DNA from: an uncultured Clostridia bacterium
Lineage (GTDB): Bacteria; Bacillota; Clostridia; Christensenellales; Aristaeellaceae
Assembly: GCA_946534455.1 (NCBI GenBank)
Contig: CAMNCR010000154.1
Span: forward strand, 1 to 17,690
Reading direction: 5' to 3'
DNA: 17,690 nucleotides
The translations under genes were made by a program, and so were the position numbers. Under the pieces are notes generated by a model. It had not been told where the DNA came from and did not search any database. It worked only from the letters and a program-made list of their open reading frames with translations. Positions 1 to 8,175 of the stretch are shown here, one piece after another (within the stretch, counting starts at the first letter, position 1; every line of letters begins with the position of its first letter).

Positions 1-515
1 TCCGGCTCATTCCAGACCTCGAAGAACCAGGTGCGGATTTCCTCCGCGCCGTAGCGGTGAATCAGGAAGTGCAGGAAGGCGGTGATATACCGCTTCCAGG
101 CCTCCAGATCCTCCGGCGGGACGATGAGGGGCTTATAGAAGAAGGAGCCCTCCGGCTTTTCTCCCTCCTTTTTCCGGGCCAGCTTGCCGGGCATGAAGGA
201 CAGCTCCACAAAGGGCTTCATGCCGGCGTCCAGCACGTTGTCATAGGCGACGCCGCAGGCGTTGAAATTATATTCCTCAAAGGCCTCTGAGCCGGGAATG
301 GGATACATCATGGACAGATCATTGAACGTCCGCATGTCATCGCAGAAGATGCCATGAAAGCGAACCCGTTCAATGCCCAGCGTATCATGAATGAACTTCA
401 GCTGGCGGGTGTAGTCGGTCCGCAGGGCCAGCAGGGCGTGGCCGGAGCCGACGCAGAACTGCCAGTGCCGGTCGTGGGGAAGGGTGGACGTGTTCTGAGC
501 AATCCGGAATTCCAT
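1..515 (-). CDS. GH39 family beta-xylosidase, N-terminal part (cut by window edge)
   Basis: This is the first 171 codons of a glycoside hydrolase family 39 enzyme; the 3' end lies before base 1. The ATG is at 515-513, preceded by an AAAGAGGTG ribosome binding site. The N-terminus carries the family's start (VGSGHALLALRTDY at about residues 22-35), and the last complete codons read WFFEVWNEP, the GH39 block that holds the acid/base glutamate (E170 here). In Thermoanaerobacterium XynB the equivalent is E160. Retaining GH39 enzymes release terminal beta-xylose; some members cleave arabinofuranobiose, galactosyl-arabinose or iduronate. There is no signal peptide, so it is probably cytoplasmic. 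It is the last visible gene of the leftward GH3 operon, 42 bp after the GH106-like gene. Family membership is seen directly; the substrate is not. The nucleophile half is outside the window. Confidence 0.9.
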   Translation of the reverse strand, partial: MEFRIAQNTSTLPHDRHWQFCVGSGHALLALRTDYTRQLKFIHDTLGIERVRFHGIFCDDMRTFNDLSMMYPIPGSEAFEEYNFNACGVAYDNVLDAGMKPFVELSFMPGKLARKKEGEKPEGSFFYKPLIVPPEDLEAWKRYITAFLHFLIHRYGAEEIRTWFFEVWNEP

Positions 516-557
516 GGAGCGCACCTCTTTCAATGATTTGATGGGTCTGGAAAGGGA

Positions 558-3191
558 TCAGAGTCTGAACAGGGAAACCGGGCCGGTGAGCCCGCTGCCG
601 CAGGCGGGAACCCGCGCCAGAAGCTTGCGGTAGCCCTCCAGGAGGGGATAGCAGGCCCGCTCCAGGGTGGTCGCCACCTCGATGCGGAGGTGATTGACGC
701 CCGCGCGGCCGGCCAGCTCAAAGAGCATGGGCGGCGCGATCTGCAGGCCGCAGCTTTCGCCGTTCAGGAAGACCTCCACGCCCTCGCTGGCATCCTCCAC
801 GCGCAGGAGCAGCCGGGAAGCCGCGGGAAGATCAAAATCGCAGTCATAGCGGACAAACCCGGAGAACGTGGGCTCCGCTTCGGCCAGCTGCAGACCGTCC
901 GGCACGGAGGTTTCCACCGCCGGGGAGAAGGCGGGATAGGCCGCTCCCTCGCAGGTGGACCGGCGCCAGCCCCGCAGCGGAATTTCGGCCCCGGAGGCTT
1001 CCGGGAGGGGCTGGAGGCAGGCGCAGTCTCCGCCGACCAGGAAGACGGGTTTCAGCGGCTCGACGGTCAGCCGGTAGCCGGCTCCCTCCTTTTCGGCGGG
1101 CAGACAGCGGTTGGCCCAGGCGTCATACAGGAAGGCGCTCTCCATCGGGCTGGCGGGCTCCAGAAGCCCCTGCCAGGGCGCGGTGCCCTCGTTGACGATC
1201 AGGATCAGGGGCGTGTCGCCCTGAATCTCCAGCAGGCGGATGCGGTCGTTTGCCGGGGTGACGACCGGCCGGGGGAAGGCCAGCTGCCGCGCGGATTCCG
1301 CGAGATGGTCCAGCGGAACCACCGGGCAGCGGTCCAGCGCCGCGGGCAGCGCGGCGCCCGTTTCGCTGACGAAGCCGGGCTTCCGGTCCGCAAAGAAGAT
1401 CGGCACGCCCGCCGCGGCCAGACGCTCCAGGCCCCGGACCGCGTCGGCGCAGAGGCTGGCGCAGCCGGGCACGACCAGCAGGTGATAGCGCTGGTCGCGG
1501 ATGCGGAAGCACTTTTCCCCGTCCGGCTGGCAGCAGGCGGGATCGCCCAGCAGATCCGACGGAACCACGTGGAAATCCATCTGCGCGTCGTAGAGGGCGC
1601 GGCCGGGCGTCTCAAAGGGCATGGCCTCCGGATCGCACCATTCCGCCTCTCCGTGATACAGCACGGCGACGGGCACCTGATGGCGTCCGGAGGAGGTGAG
1701 GGTGGCGGTGCGGTTCATATAGGCCATGAGATGGCCGAAATGGCGGTACTGGGGATTGTGCCCGTGGGCGTAGAAATGGGGCGGACAGTCCGGATCCGGG
1801 AAGGGCGCGCCGCTGAAGGCGTGGGGCACGAAGTAGTTGATGCCGCGAACCAGGAAGTGATCCGCGAGATACTTCTCCAGCCGGACGCCCTCCTCCCAGC
1901 CGTAGTTCCCGAAGATTTCGCACATGGCGCGGCCCTGCTTCCGGGGCTCCAGCGCGGCCGCGCTCTGGGCCAGCTTGGCCAGGCCGTAGTGATAGAAGGG
2001 ACCGCTGCGGGCCTGATGCATGAAATTCAGCTTCGGCTCATCCTCGCCCTGAGGCAGCACCTGGCCGCCGATATCGTCGATGCCGGCCATGTCCTGCCCC
2101 TCCAGCCCGCGGAAATAGTGGCCGAGGCTGGAGCCGGTTTTGCAGTGATGCCCGTTATCCTCGATCACATGGCCGATGTACTGGACGCCGTGCTCCCGGC
2201 ACCAGGCGCCGATCTGCTCGCTGAAGTTGCGGCGCACCAGGCGGGTCAGGCAGTCCATATAGGCCATATGGATCCGGGCGGTTTCCGGATCGCGCCCGGG
2301 GCTCCAGAGGCGCCACAGCAGGGAGGCCCAGCCGTCCCCCAGCGCCTGGGCGAGGCTTTCCTCCAGCTCCCGGCCCCAGGGCAGGTCCTGATGGCTGCCC
2401 AGGAAGTTTTCCGTGTCGTACATGAAGCCGTTGCCAAGCTCCGGCTCATCGGAGAAGAAGCCGGCAATCGTCTTTCCGAAGTCCGCGCCGTAGTGCTGCC
2501 AGTGCGCTTCGTAGACCGCGTCGATCAGCACGCGCACGCTGTCGCGGTCGGTCATGTTGATATAGTCCCGATGATAGCCGGCGTTCCGGCTGATGGTGAT
2601 GATCCGGAGCTCCGCCTCGCCCGGGGCCTTGCGGAAGGTCAGGGTTTCCCCGGCCAGGCAGCCGGTGAGATCCGTAACCCGTCCCTCCTGGAGAAGCTCC
2701 GCCCGGAGAATCCGGTCGTCCTGGAAGACCCGGGCCGGAGGCCGGTTGAAGAACATCTGCTCCATGGGCGTGGAGGCGATGCGGACGGGCGCGCTGAGCA
2801 GGCCCTCCGCCCGCAGGTCCAGCGTCACGCTGTCCGCCTCGGCGGAGAGGACCCGGCTGTTCAGGAAAATGCCCTGGCGGCAGAGCGCGTCCGGCTTTCC
2901 GGTCAGCGCCCCGTTGGCAAAGCCGGTGGGGAAATGGCTGTCGTCCAGGATCCAGACCTTCATGCCCCGCTTCCGGGCTTCATCCAGGATGATATCCATG
3001 TCCTGCCACCATTTCGGGCCGCAGAAATCCGGGTGGGGCCGGCTTTCCACGCAGACGGCGCCGCAGTTGGCGCCGTGAATGGCGGACATGAGCTCCCGGA
3101 GGGTGGCTTCATCCTCTCCGTGCTGCCAGAAAAACGGCAGCAGATGGTTGTCCTCCCTCCCGGACAGAAGCTGCTGGATGGTTTGATTCAT
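558..3191 (-). CDS. large GH106-like glycoside hydrolase (putative alpha-L-rhamnosidase)
   Basis: The protein has 877 residues. The reading frame is open to 3269, but I chose the ATG at 3191 because a strong AGGAGG lies 8-9 bases before it and the longer form would run back into the GH3 gene. The N-terminal part resembles the TIM-barrel region of GH106-like proteins (WILDDSHFPTGFANG at about 79-93). Conserved-looking acidic blocks are FFSDEPELG (E249) and MCEIFG (E425), which are candidates for the catalytic pair. A middle region (about 505-720) looks like a glutamine-amidotransferase-like or accessory domain. The C-terminus (about 775-877) looks like a galactose-binding beta-sandwich (VEVFLNGESCG). 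There is no signal peptide. Characterised GH106 enzymes remove alpha-L-rhamnose from pectin and glycosides. I recognise the superfamily rather than an exact family; it could be an unclassified clade with another specificity. It lies 14 bp after GH3, in the same operon. Confidence 0.6.
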   Translation of the reverse strand: MNQTIQQLLSGREDNHLLPFFWQHGEDEATLRELMSAIHGANCGAVCVESRPHPDFCGPKWWQDMDIILDEARKRGMKVWILDDSHFPTGFANGALTGKPDALCRQGIFLNSRVLSAEADSVTLDLRAEGLLSAPVRIASTPMEQMFFNRPPARVFQDDRILRAELLQEGRVTDLTGCLAGETLTFRKAPGEAELRIITISRNAGYHRDYINMTDRDSVRVLIDAVYEAHWQHYGADFGKTIAGFFSDEPELGNGFMYDTENFLGSHQDLPWGRELEESLAQALGDGWASLLWRLWSPGRDPETARIHMAYMDCLTRLVRRNFSEQIGAWCREHGVQYIGHVIEDNGHHCKTGSSLGHYFRGLEGQDMAGIDDIGGQVLPQGEDEPKLNFMHQARSGPFYHYGLAKLAQSAAALEPRKQGRAMCEIFGNYGWEEGVRLEKYLADHFLVRGINYFVPHAFSGAPFPDPDCPPHFYAHGHNPQYRHFGHLMAYMNRTATLTSSGRHQVPVAVLYHGEAEWCDPEAMPFETPGRALYDAQMDFHVVPSDLLGDPACCQPDGEKCFRIRDQRYHLLVVPGCASLCADAVRGLERLAAAGVPIFFADRKPGFVSETGAALPAALDRCPVVPLDHLAESARQLAFPRPVVTPANDRIRLLEIQGDTPLILIVNEGTAPWQGLLEPASPMESAFLYDAWANRCLPAEKEGAGYRLTVEPLKPVFLVGGDCACLQPLPEASGAEIPLRGWRRSTCEGAAYPAFSPAVETSVPDGLQLAEAEPTFSGFVRYDCDFDLPAASRLLLRVEDASEGVEVFLNGESCGLQIAPPMLFELAGRAGVNHLRIEVATTLERACYPLLEGYRKLLARVPACGSGLTGPVSLFRL

Positions 3192-3205
3192 GACCGGGAT
3201 CCTCC

Positions 3206-5824
3206 TTATCGTTCCTGCGTGAAGGTGATGCATCTGCCGGGCGCATGGACGGCATAGGGCTGATCGCAATACAGGTGCGTGCGGAGCATCAGGGTCAGAA
3301 TATTCCGGGCGTTGCGCTCCAGGTGGGCCCGGGAAATGACACCCTGCGAGAGCCCTTCCAGAATGCGGTCAAAGTCCGCCTTTTCGCCCGGCTCCACCAG
3401 GTCGTTCTGCGCCTTGACGCACAGGGCGGCGTCCGCCTTATCGTATTTCAGCTGCGCGGAGGCGGCCAGCTGGGCGCTCAGATCGCTGGTGGTCAGCCAG
3501 TCCGTCATCACCATGCCCCGGAAGCCCCATTCATCGCGAAGCAGCCGGGTGACGGAATCCTCGCAGTTCGCGGCATGAATGCCGTTCACCAGGTTATAGG
3601 AGGTCATCAGGGACATGGGCTGGGCTTCCTCCACCACGATGCGGAAGTTCCGGGTGTAGATTTCCCGGATGGCGCGCTCGGAAATGTGGGAATTGGTGAA
3701 CATCCGGTTGTCTTCCTGATTGTTGGCCAGGTAATGCTTGACGGTGGTGCCGAAGCCGGGATGGGACTGAACGCCGTGGGTGTCCGCCGCGGCGCACTTG
3801 CCGGCCAGCAGGGGATCCTCGGAATAGTATTCGAAGTTGCGCCCGCACAGGGGATTGCGGTGGATGTTCATGCCGGGGGCCAGCCAGAGGGTGGCGCCGA
3901 AGGCTTCCATTTCGGACCCCACCAGGTCGCCCATGTCCTCAATCAGCTCAAGATCCCAGGAGGAGGCCAGGTTCATGGCGATCGGGATGGCCGTCAGATA
4001 CTGATAGTGCCGGATGCCCTCCGCGTTCTGATCGCCGCCGAAGGCCATGCCGCCCAGACCGACGGCGGTTCCGTCCGGCCGCTCGATATATTCCGGGGTC
4101 AGGCGCAGCCCGGCAGGGCCGTCGCAGAGCTCCATCTGCTTCAGGCCGTATCTGGCCTCCAGCTTGCCGGTGGTTTCTCCCGCGGCGCCGGGCAGCGTTT
4201 TGGCGGCGGAGCCCAGCACGCTGTTGAAGCCCACGTTGTCCACGGAGTTGCCGACCATCAGATAGGCCAGCTCCTCGTCCGTCAGCTGGGCGATAAAGTC
4301 ATCCAGGGAGGCCTGTCCGCCGGCGACGGCGTCAAAGGGAATCAGCTGGCCCTGCTTTTTCGGCAGGGGAGCGGGCAGAGAGGCATACCGGGCCTCCACC
4401 TGGGCGATGCATTCCGGATTCAGCGTCAGACGGGGCGCGGCGGCCAGCTCCGCTGCCTCGCAGGGCGGAGTCCAGGGGGTTCCCGCGGGCTCGATTTCCG
4501 TCAGCCCGCCGTCCGGATCCCGGAACAGGTGCTCCACCTTCTCCGTGTGGACGACCTCCGGCAGATGGAGGACGGCGGCGATATGGGTGTTCCGGGAGCT
4601 GCTGCCGACCCGGAGAATATAATCCCCGTCGGGCAGGACCCAGGAGACGCATTTCGGGCAGAAGCTGGCCAGGGAGGCGGCCTGAATGCGCAGGGTCAGG
4701 GTTTCGGCCTCGCCGGGCTGCAGCAGGCGGGTTTTTGCGAAGGCCCGCAGCTCCTGCCAGGGCTTGACGGGGCCTTTGGCCGGGGCGGAAACGTAAATCT
4801 GCGCCACCTCGCGGCCGGGGAATTCCTTTCCGATGTTCTGAACGCGGACGCGGATCCGGATCTCCGCACCCTCGACGTCAACGCTTTCGGTGGTGAGCGA
4901 GAAATCGGTGTAGTTCCGCCCGAAGCCGAACTCATAAGCCGGTTTGACGTTGAAGGTGTCAAAATACCGGTATCCGACGAAGATGCCCTCCGTATAGTAT
5001 TCATCGCTGACGTCGCCGTCGTTATGGCTGAAGGTGGGCGCGGAGGGATAGTCGGCGTAGGTCTCGGCCCAGGTGTCGGTCAGGCGGCCGGAGGGAATGG
5101 CCCGCCCCAGCAGCAGATCCGCCACGGCCAGCCCGGTAATGTTGCCCAGCTGACCGATGAAGACCACGGCGCTGATGCCCGGAATCTCCCGCAGGGGCCG
5201 GGTGTCGATGACGCCGCCCACGTTCAGCAGAACGATCAGGTGGGCATAATGCTCCGCCAGGAAGCGGAGGTTCCGGATCTCGGCCTCCGACAGCTCATAA
5301 TCCCCGGGCTCCGCGGTCCGGTCCTTGCCCTCGCCGCTGTTTCGGGCCAGGACGAACACGGCCGTATCGGTTCCGGAGGCACGGACGTCCTCCTCCGTCA
5401 CGTCAGCGAGGGCCCTGGGCGTCAGGGGATTGAGCGTCAGCATCATCTGGGCGGCCTCCTTCGGCTGCCCGGCGGCGACGGCGGCATCGATGGCGGCCTG
5501 CTCATAGGCCCTTCTCTCCTCGGCGGCGGCCTGATCCTGCCGATCCAGCCAGGCGCCGGTGGTCACGGTGAAGCCTTCCCGGCGGAGCCCTTCCTCCACA
5601 TGGACGGTTTCGCGGACATATACATCGCCGGAGCCGGTGCCGCCCTTCACGGTGGCCCGGGCGCCGCTGCCGTACAGGGCGATGGGACCTGCCTGCTTCA
5701 GGGGCAGGGTGCCGTCATTTTCCAGCAGAACCATGCAGTCACCCGCGATGGCCCGGACCCGGGCCTGGTTCCGGATTTCGCGTTCGGTGATTTCGGAAGA
5801 GGTGGGAGCTAAGTATCTGGACAT
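3206..5824 (-). CDS. GH3 glycoside hydrolase with inverted domain order (beta-glucosidase/xylosidase type)
   Basis: The protein has 872 residues. The frame extends to 5902, but the ATG at 5824 follows a near-perfect AAAGGAGGATC site and falls downstream of the predicted promoter, so it is the start. The usual GH3 order is reversed. The alpha/beta sandwich (GH3_C type, KGGTGSGDV at 60-68) comes first at about 30-255, a fibronectin-III-like domain sits at about 300-410, and the (beta/alpha)8 domain lies at about 510-835. In that barrel are KHYLANNQEDNR (696-707), a substrate-binding block, and MVMTDW, where D775 is the predicted nucleophile (TDW in place of the common SDW). Known GH3 enzymes with this arrangement are cytoplasmic exo-beta-glycosidases of Clostridia and relatives, and no signal peptide is seen here. 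Sugar specificity (glucose, xylose or arabinose) cannot be read from sequence. It is the first gene of the leftward operon. Confidence 0.93.
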   Translation of the reverse strand: MSRYLAPTSSEITEREIRNQARVRAIAGDCMVLLENDGTLPLKQAGPIALYGSGARATVKGGTGSGDVYVRETVHVEEGLRREGFTVTTGAWLDRQDQAAAEERRAYEQAAIDAAVAAGQPKEAAQMMLTLNPLTPRALADVTEEDVRASGTDTAVFVLARNSGEGKDRTAEPGDYELSEAEIRNLRFLAEHYAHLIVLLNVGGVIDTRPLREIPGISAVVFIGQLGNITGLAVADLLLGRAIPSGRLTDTWAETYADYPSAPTFSHNDGDVSDEYYTEGIFVGYRYFDTFNVKPAYEFGFGRNYTDFSLTTESVDVEGAEIRIRVRVQNIGKEFPGREVAQIYVSAPAKGPVKPWQELRAFAKTRLLQPGEAETLTLRIQAASLASFCPKCVSWVLPDGDYILRVGSSSRNTHIAAVLHLPEVVHTEKVEHLFRDPDGGLTEIEPAGTPWTPPCEAAELAAAPRLTLNPECIAQVEARYASLPAPLPKKQGQLIPFDAVAGGQASLDDFIAQLTDEELAYLMVGNSVDNVGFNSVLGSAAKTLPGAAGETTGKLEARYGLKQMELCDGPAGLRLTPEYIERPDGTAVGLGGMAFGGDQNAEGIRHYQYLTAIPIAMNLASSWDLELIEDMGDLVGSEMEAFGATLWLAPGMNIHRNPLCGRNFEYYSEDPLLAGKCAAADTHGVQSHPGFGTTVKHYLANNQEDNRMFTNSHISERAIREIYTRNFRIVVEEAQPMSLMTSYNLVNGIHAANCEDSVTRLLRDEWGFRGMVMTDWLTTSDLSAQLAASAQLKYDKADAALCVKAQNDLVEPGEKADFDRILEGLSQGVISRAHLERNARNILTLMLRTHLYCDQPYAVHAPGRCITFTQER

Positions 5825-5905
5825 CGTGATCCTCCTTTGGCGTATTGGGCGTCTGTGGGGTGCGACGAATTTGCGGTATCTGGGCAATTCCAGGGCGCTC
5901 AATCC

Positions 5906-5934
5906 ATCTTAACAGACGGACGGGGAAAGATCAA
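5906..5934 (-). promoter_or_regulatory. sigma-A-type promoter of the leftward GH3 operon
   Basis: Read on the minus strand, TTGATC (-35, 5934-5929) and TAAGAT (-10, 5911-5906) are separated by exactly 17 bp. The expected start of transcription is near 5899, giving a leader of about 75 nt before the GH3 ATG at 5824. It is the only good match seen between the GH3 gene and the divergent GH2 gene. Confidence 0.65.
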
Positions 5935-5942
5935 GCGGGAAA

Positions 5943-5956
5943 TCAGTCTTGACTGA
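5943..5956. promoter_or_regulatory. candidate operator dyad between divergent promoters
   Basis: TCAGTC-TT-GACTGA is a perfect 6-bp inverted repeat with a 2-bp centre. It lies 8 bp upstream of the -35 of the leftward promoter and 23 bp upstream of the -35 of the rightward promoter. That is a suitable position for one regulator to control both operons. It lacks the central CG of typical LacI operators. The assignment rests on position and symmetry only; a 12-paired-base dyad can occur by chance. Confidence 0.35.
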
Positions 5957-5979
5957 CTGGCGGGACGAAGCAAAGAAGA

Positions 5980-6008
5980 TTGACGTTTTGGGGTGAATCA
6001 GATATGAT
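5980..6008 (+). promoter_or_regulatory. sigma-A-type promoter of the beta-glucuronidase gene
   Basis: TTGACG (5980-5985) and TATGAT (6003-6008) are separated by 17 bp. Both hexamers differ from consensus at one position. Transcription would start near 6015, leaving a leader of about 88 nt before the GH2 start at 6104. No riboswitch-like fold was recognised in that leader. Confidence 0.75.
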
Positions 6009-6103
6009 TTTGACAGGATGGGCGGAAGGAAGGCCGGACACGGAGGGAAAGGATCCGACCGCCGGCGCATCCGCAGAGAGAAGCATGTGGAGGATGAAGG
6101 CGT

Positions 6104-7897
6104 ATGATATCAGAACTGTATCCGGTGAACAACGAAATCCGCCGGGCCCAGCTGCTGGACGGCCTGTGGCGGTTCCGGTTCGATCCCCGGGGGGAGGGAG
6201 AAGGAGAAGCGTGGGCGGAGAAGGGATTGCCCGATCCGATTTCCATGCCCGTGCCCGGCAGCTTTGCCGATCTGTTCACGGAGGCGTGGCAGCGGGACTA
6301 CTGCGGGGATTTCTGGTACGAGACGGATGTCTATCTGCAGGAACTCAGGCCGGGCCAGCGGGTTTTCATCCGCTTTGGCAGCGTCACGCACCGGTGTCAG
6401 GTGTATCTGAACGGCCGGAAGGCGGGGGAGCATGAGGGCGGCTTCCTGCCGGTGGCGGTGGAGGTGACGGAGCTGGCGCGGGTCGGCAGGAACCGGCTGA
6501 CGGTGCGGGCCAACAACGAGCTCAATGAGACCAGCATTCCCTGCGGCGCCGTGCGGACGGCGGCGGACGGCAGCCGGCGGGCCCAGGGCTACTTCGACTT
6601 TTTCAACTATGCCGGCATTCACCGCAGCGTGTGGCTGGTGCAGCTCCCGGAGCAGGCGATTCAGGATTATTCCGTGACGTGCCGCCTGGAGGCGGATGAG
6701 GCGGAGATCCGGTATGAGACGGACGCGGAGGGAGACGGCAGCATCCGGGTGGAGCTGCGGGACCGGGAGGGCGCCCTGGTTGCCTCCGGCGAGGGAAGGC
6801 AGGGCAGCCTGCGGGTACGGAATCCCCATCTCTGGCAGGTGCGCAACGCCTACCTGTATACGCTGACGGTCTGCCTGACCCGGGAGGGCAGGACGCTGGA
6901 CCGCTACGACGCGCCGCTGGGCATCCGGACGGTGGCCATCGAGGGACAGCGCATTCTCCTCAACGGCCAGCCGGTCTATCTCAAGGGCTTCGGCAAGCAT
7001 GAGGACGCGGAGATCCTGGGCCGGGGATTCCACTGGGCCGTGGCCAAGCGGGATTTCGAGTGCATGAAGTGGATCGGGGCCAACTGCTTCCGGACGAGCC
7101 ATTATCCCTACGCCGAGGAGTGGTATCAGATGGCGGATCAGGAGGGCTTCCTGATCATCGACGAGGCGCCGGGCGTGGGGCTGATGCGCAGCTTTGCCAA
7201 CTTTGCCGCGGCGGGAGCCGGAAAGTCCAACGGCTTTTTCGGGGACTGCCCGGATGTGGAGCTGCTGCAGCGGAATCACCGGGCCGCCGTGGAGGAGATG
7301 ATCCGGCGGGACAAGAACCATCCCTCGGTCATCGCCTGGAGCATTTTCAACGAGGCCGAGACGATCACCCAGGCCGCGGAGGATTATTTCGCGCCGCTCT
7401 TTGAGACGGCGAGGAGGCTGGATCCGCAGCACCGGCCGGTGACCGGCGTGCTGGAGAAAACCAGCAGCCCGGATCGCTGCCGCTGCTGGCCGATGATGGA
7501 TTTCATCTGCCTGAACCGCTATTACGGCTGGTACATCAGCGGCGGCGACCTGCAGGAGGCGCGGCGCCAGTTCGAGGAGGAAATGGATCAGTGGGCGGAG
7601 AAGGCGCCGGGCGTGCCCTTCGTGTTCACGGAATTCGGCACGGACACCCTGGACAGCCTGCATAAGCTTCCCAGCGTCATGTGGAGCCAGGAGTATCAGC
7701 AGGAGTATATGGAGATGCATTTCAGCGTCTTCGACCGGTATCCGTTCATTCAGGGAGAGCTGGCCTGGAACTTCGCGGATTTCCAGACCGGGCAGGGAAT
7801 CATGCGGGTGAACGGAAACAAAAAGGGGCTGTTCTCCCGGAACCGGCAGCCCAAGGAGGCCGCGTGGGCCTTCAGGCGCCGGTGGATGGAAAAATAA
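6104..7897 (+). CDS. uidA: GH2 beta-glucuronidase, E. coli UidA-like, with an extended active-site loop
   Basis: The protein has 597 residues, against 603 in E. coli UidA, and matches it in layout: sugar-binding sandwich (about 10-180), Ig-like domain (about 185-275), then a TIM barrel. It hydrolyses terminal beta-D-glucuronides. Visible hallmarks are SIFNEAE (acid/base E417), the GUS block LNRYYGWY (470-477), FTEFGTD (nucleophile E510) and NKKG, where N572 and K574 match the N-x-K pair that reads the glucuronate carboxylate. This pair separates true glucuronidases from beta-galactosidases. The stretch after DEAPGVG (about 360-390) is as long as the E. coli Loop 1, suggesting a Loop-1 type gut GUS. 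The ATG at 6104 follows GGAGG at 6089-6093. There is no signal peptide. It is transcribed divergently from the GH3 operon and leads into the transporter genes. Confidence 0.95.
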   Translation: MISELYPVNNEIRRAQLLDGLWRFRFDPRGEGEGEAWAEKGLPDPISMPVPGSFADLFTEAWQRDYCGDFWYETDVYLQELRPGQRVFIRFGSVTHRCQVYLNGRKAGEHEGGFLPVAVEVTELARVGRNRLTVRANNELNETSIPCGAVRTAADGSRRAQGYFDFFNYAGIHRSVWLVQLPEQAIQDYSVTCRLEADEAEIRYETDAEGDGSIRVELRDREGALVASGEGRQGSLRVRNPHLWQVRNAYLYTLTVCLTREGRTLDRYDAPLGIRTVAIEGQRILLNGQPVYLKGFGKHEDAEILGRGFHWAVAKRDFECMKWIGANCFRTSHYPYAEEWYQMADQEGFLIIDEAPGVGLMRSFANFAAAGAGKSNGFFGDCPDVELLQRNHRAAVEEMIRRDKNHPSVIAWSIFNEAETITQAAEDYFAPLFETARRLDPQHRPVTGVLEKTSSPDRCRCWPMMDFICLNRYYGWYISGGDLQEARRQFEEEMDQWAEKAPGVPFVFTEFGTDTLDSLHKLPSVMWSQEYQQEYMEMHFSVFDRYPFIQGELAWNFADFQTGQGIMRVNGNKKGLFSRNRQPKEAAWAFRRRWMEK

Positions 7898-8092
7898 ACG
7901 GAGCGCTCCGCGCCGAGCCGCGGCCGGGGCGGGAAACTGAAAGAATTTAGTTGATTTAGTTCAAAAGAGCTCAATTACTGATTGTTCTTTAGCCCCGGCC
8001 CTGTTATTCTGAACGCAGCTGGACGGGAGCCCGAACAAGGGAATCGAATCACGCATCCGTGCGAAGGGGCAAGGAGGGGAGCAGAAAAACCG
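7898..8092. other. intergenic region after GH2 with palindrome and AT-rich direct repeat
   Basis: This gap of about 200 bp precedes the transporter promoter. It holds a 12-bp perfect palindrome (CGGAGCGCTCCG, 7899-7910) just after the GH2 stop, without a following T-run, so it is a poor terminator. A markedly AT-rich patch at about 7940-7990 contains the direct repeat TTTAGTT (7946-7952 and 7955-7961). A small CGCA/TGCG hairpin sits near 8052-8063. No gene was found here. The AT-rich patch lies more than 100 bp upstream of the -35, so a role in activation is possible but unproven. Confidence 0.4.
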
Positions 8093-8121
8093 TTGACAGA
8101 CGAACCTGATTCGGGTATAGT
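8093..8121 (+). promoter_or_regulatory. strong sigma-A promoter of the ABC importer operon
   Basis: Consensus TTGACA (8093-8098) and TATAGT (8116-8121, one mismatch) are separated by 17 bp. Transcription would begin near 8128, with a leader of about 48 nt before the binding-protein ATG. It is the closest match to consensus in the window, in keeping with the high level at which sugar-binding proteins are usually made. Confidence 0.85.
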
Positions 8122-8175
8122 CACTTCATCGATCTGGCTCAGATTAGACCGGATAGAACAAAAGGAGGAAATCTG

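Noticed and set aside
690..3257. 855-residue open frame antisense to the GH106-like gene
   Set aside because: It is codon-aligned with the sense gene and stays open because the sense gene avoids TTA, CTA and TCA codons. It has no recognisable domain, while the sense protein has clear motifs and a ribosome binding site.
3192..3269. 26-residue N-terminal extension of the GH106-like protein
   Set aside because: It lies inside the 3' end of GH3, has no ribosome binding site, and the internal ATG has an excellent one.
3245..5812. Second 855-residue antisense frame, over the GH3 gene
   Set aside because: Same cause (codon-aligned complement). The identical length to the neighbouring antisense frame is a coincidence; the translation is low-complexity G, A and Q-rich.
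7899..7910. CGGAGCGCTCCG palindrome as the GH2 terminator
   Set aside because: There is no room for a loop without losing pairs and no T-run follows, so it does not meet the standard for an intrinsic terminator.
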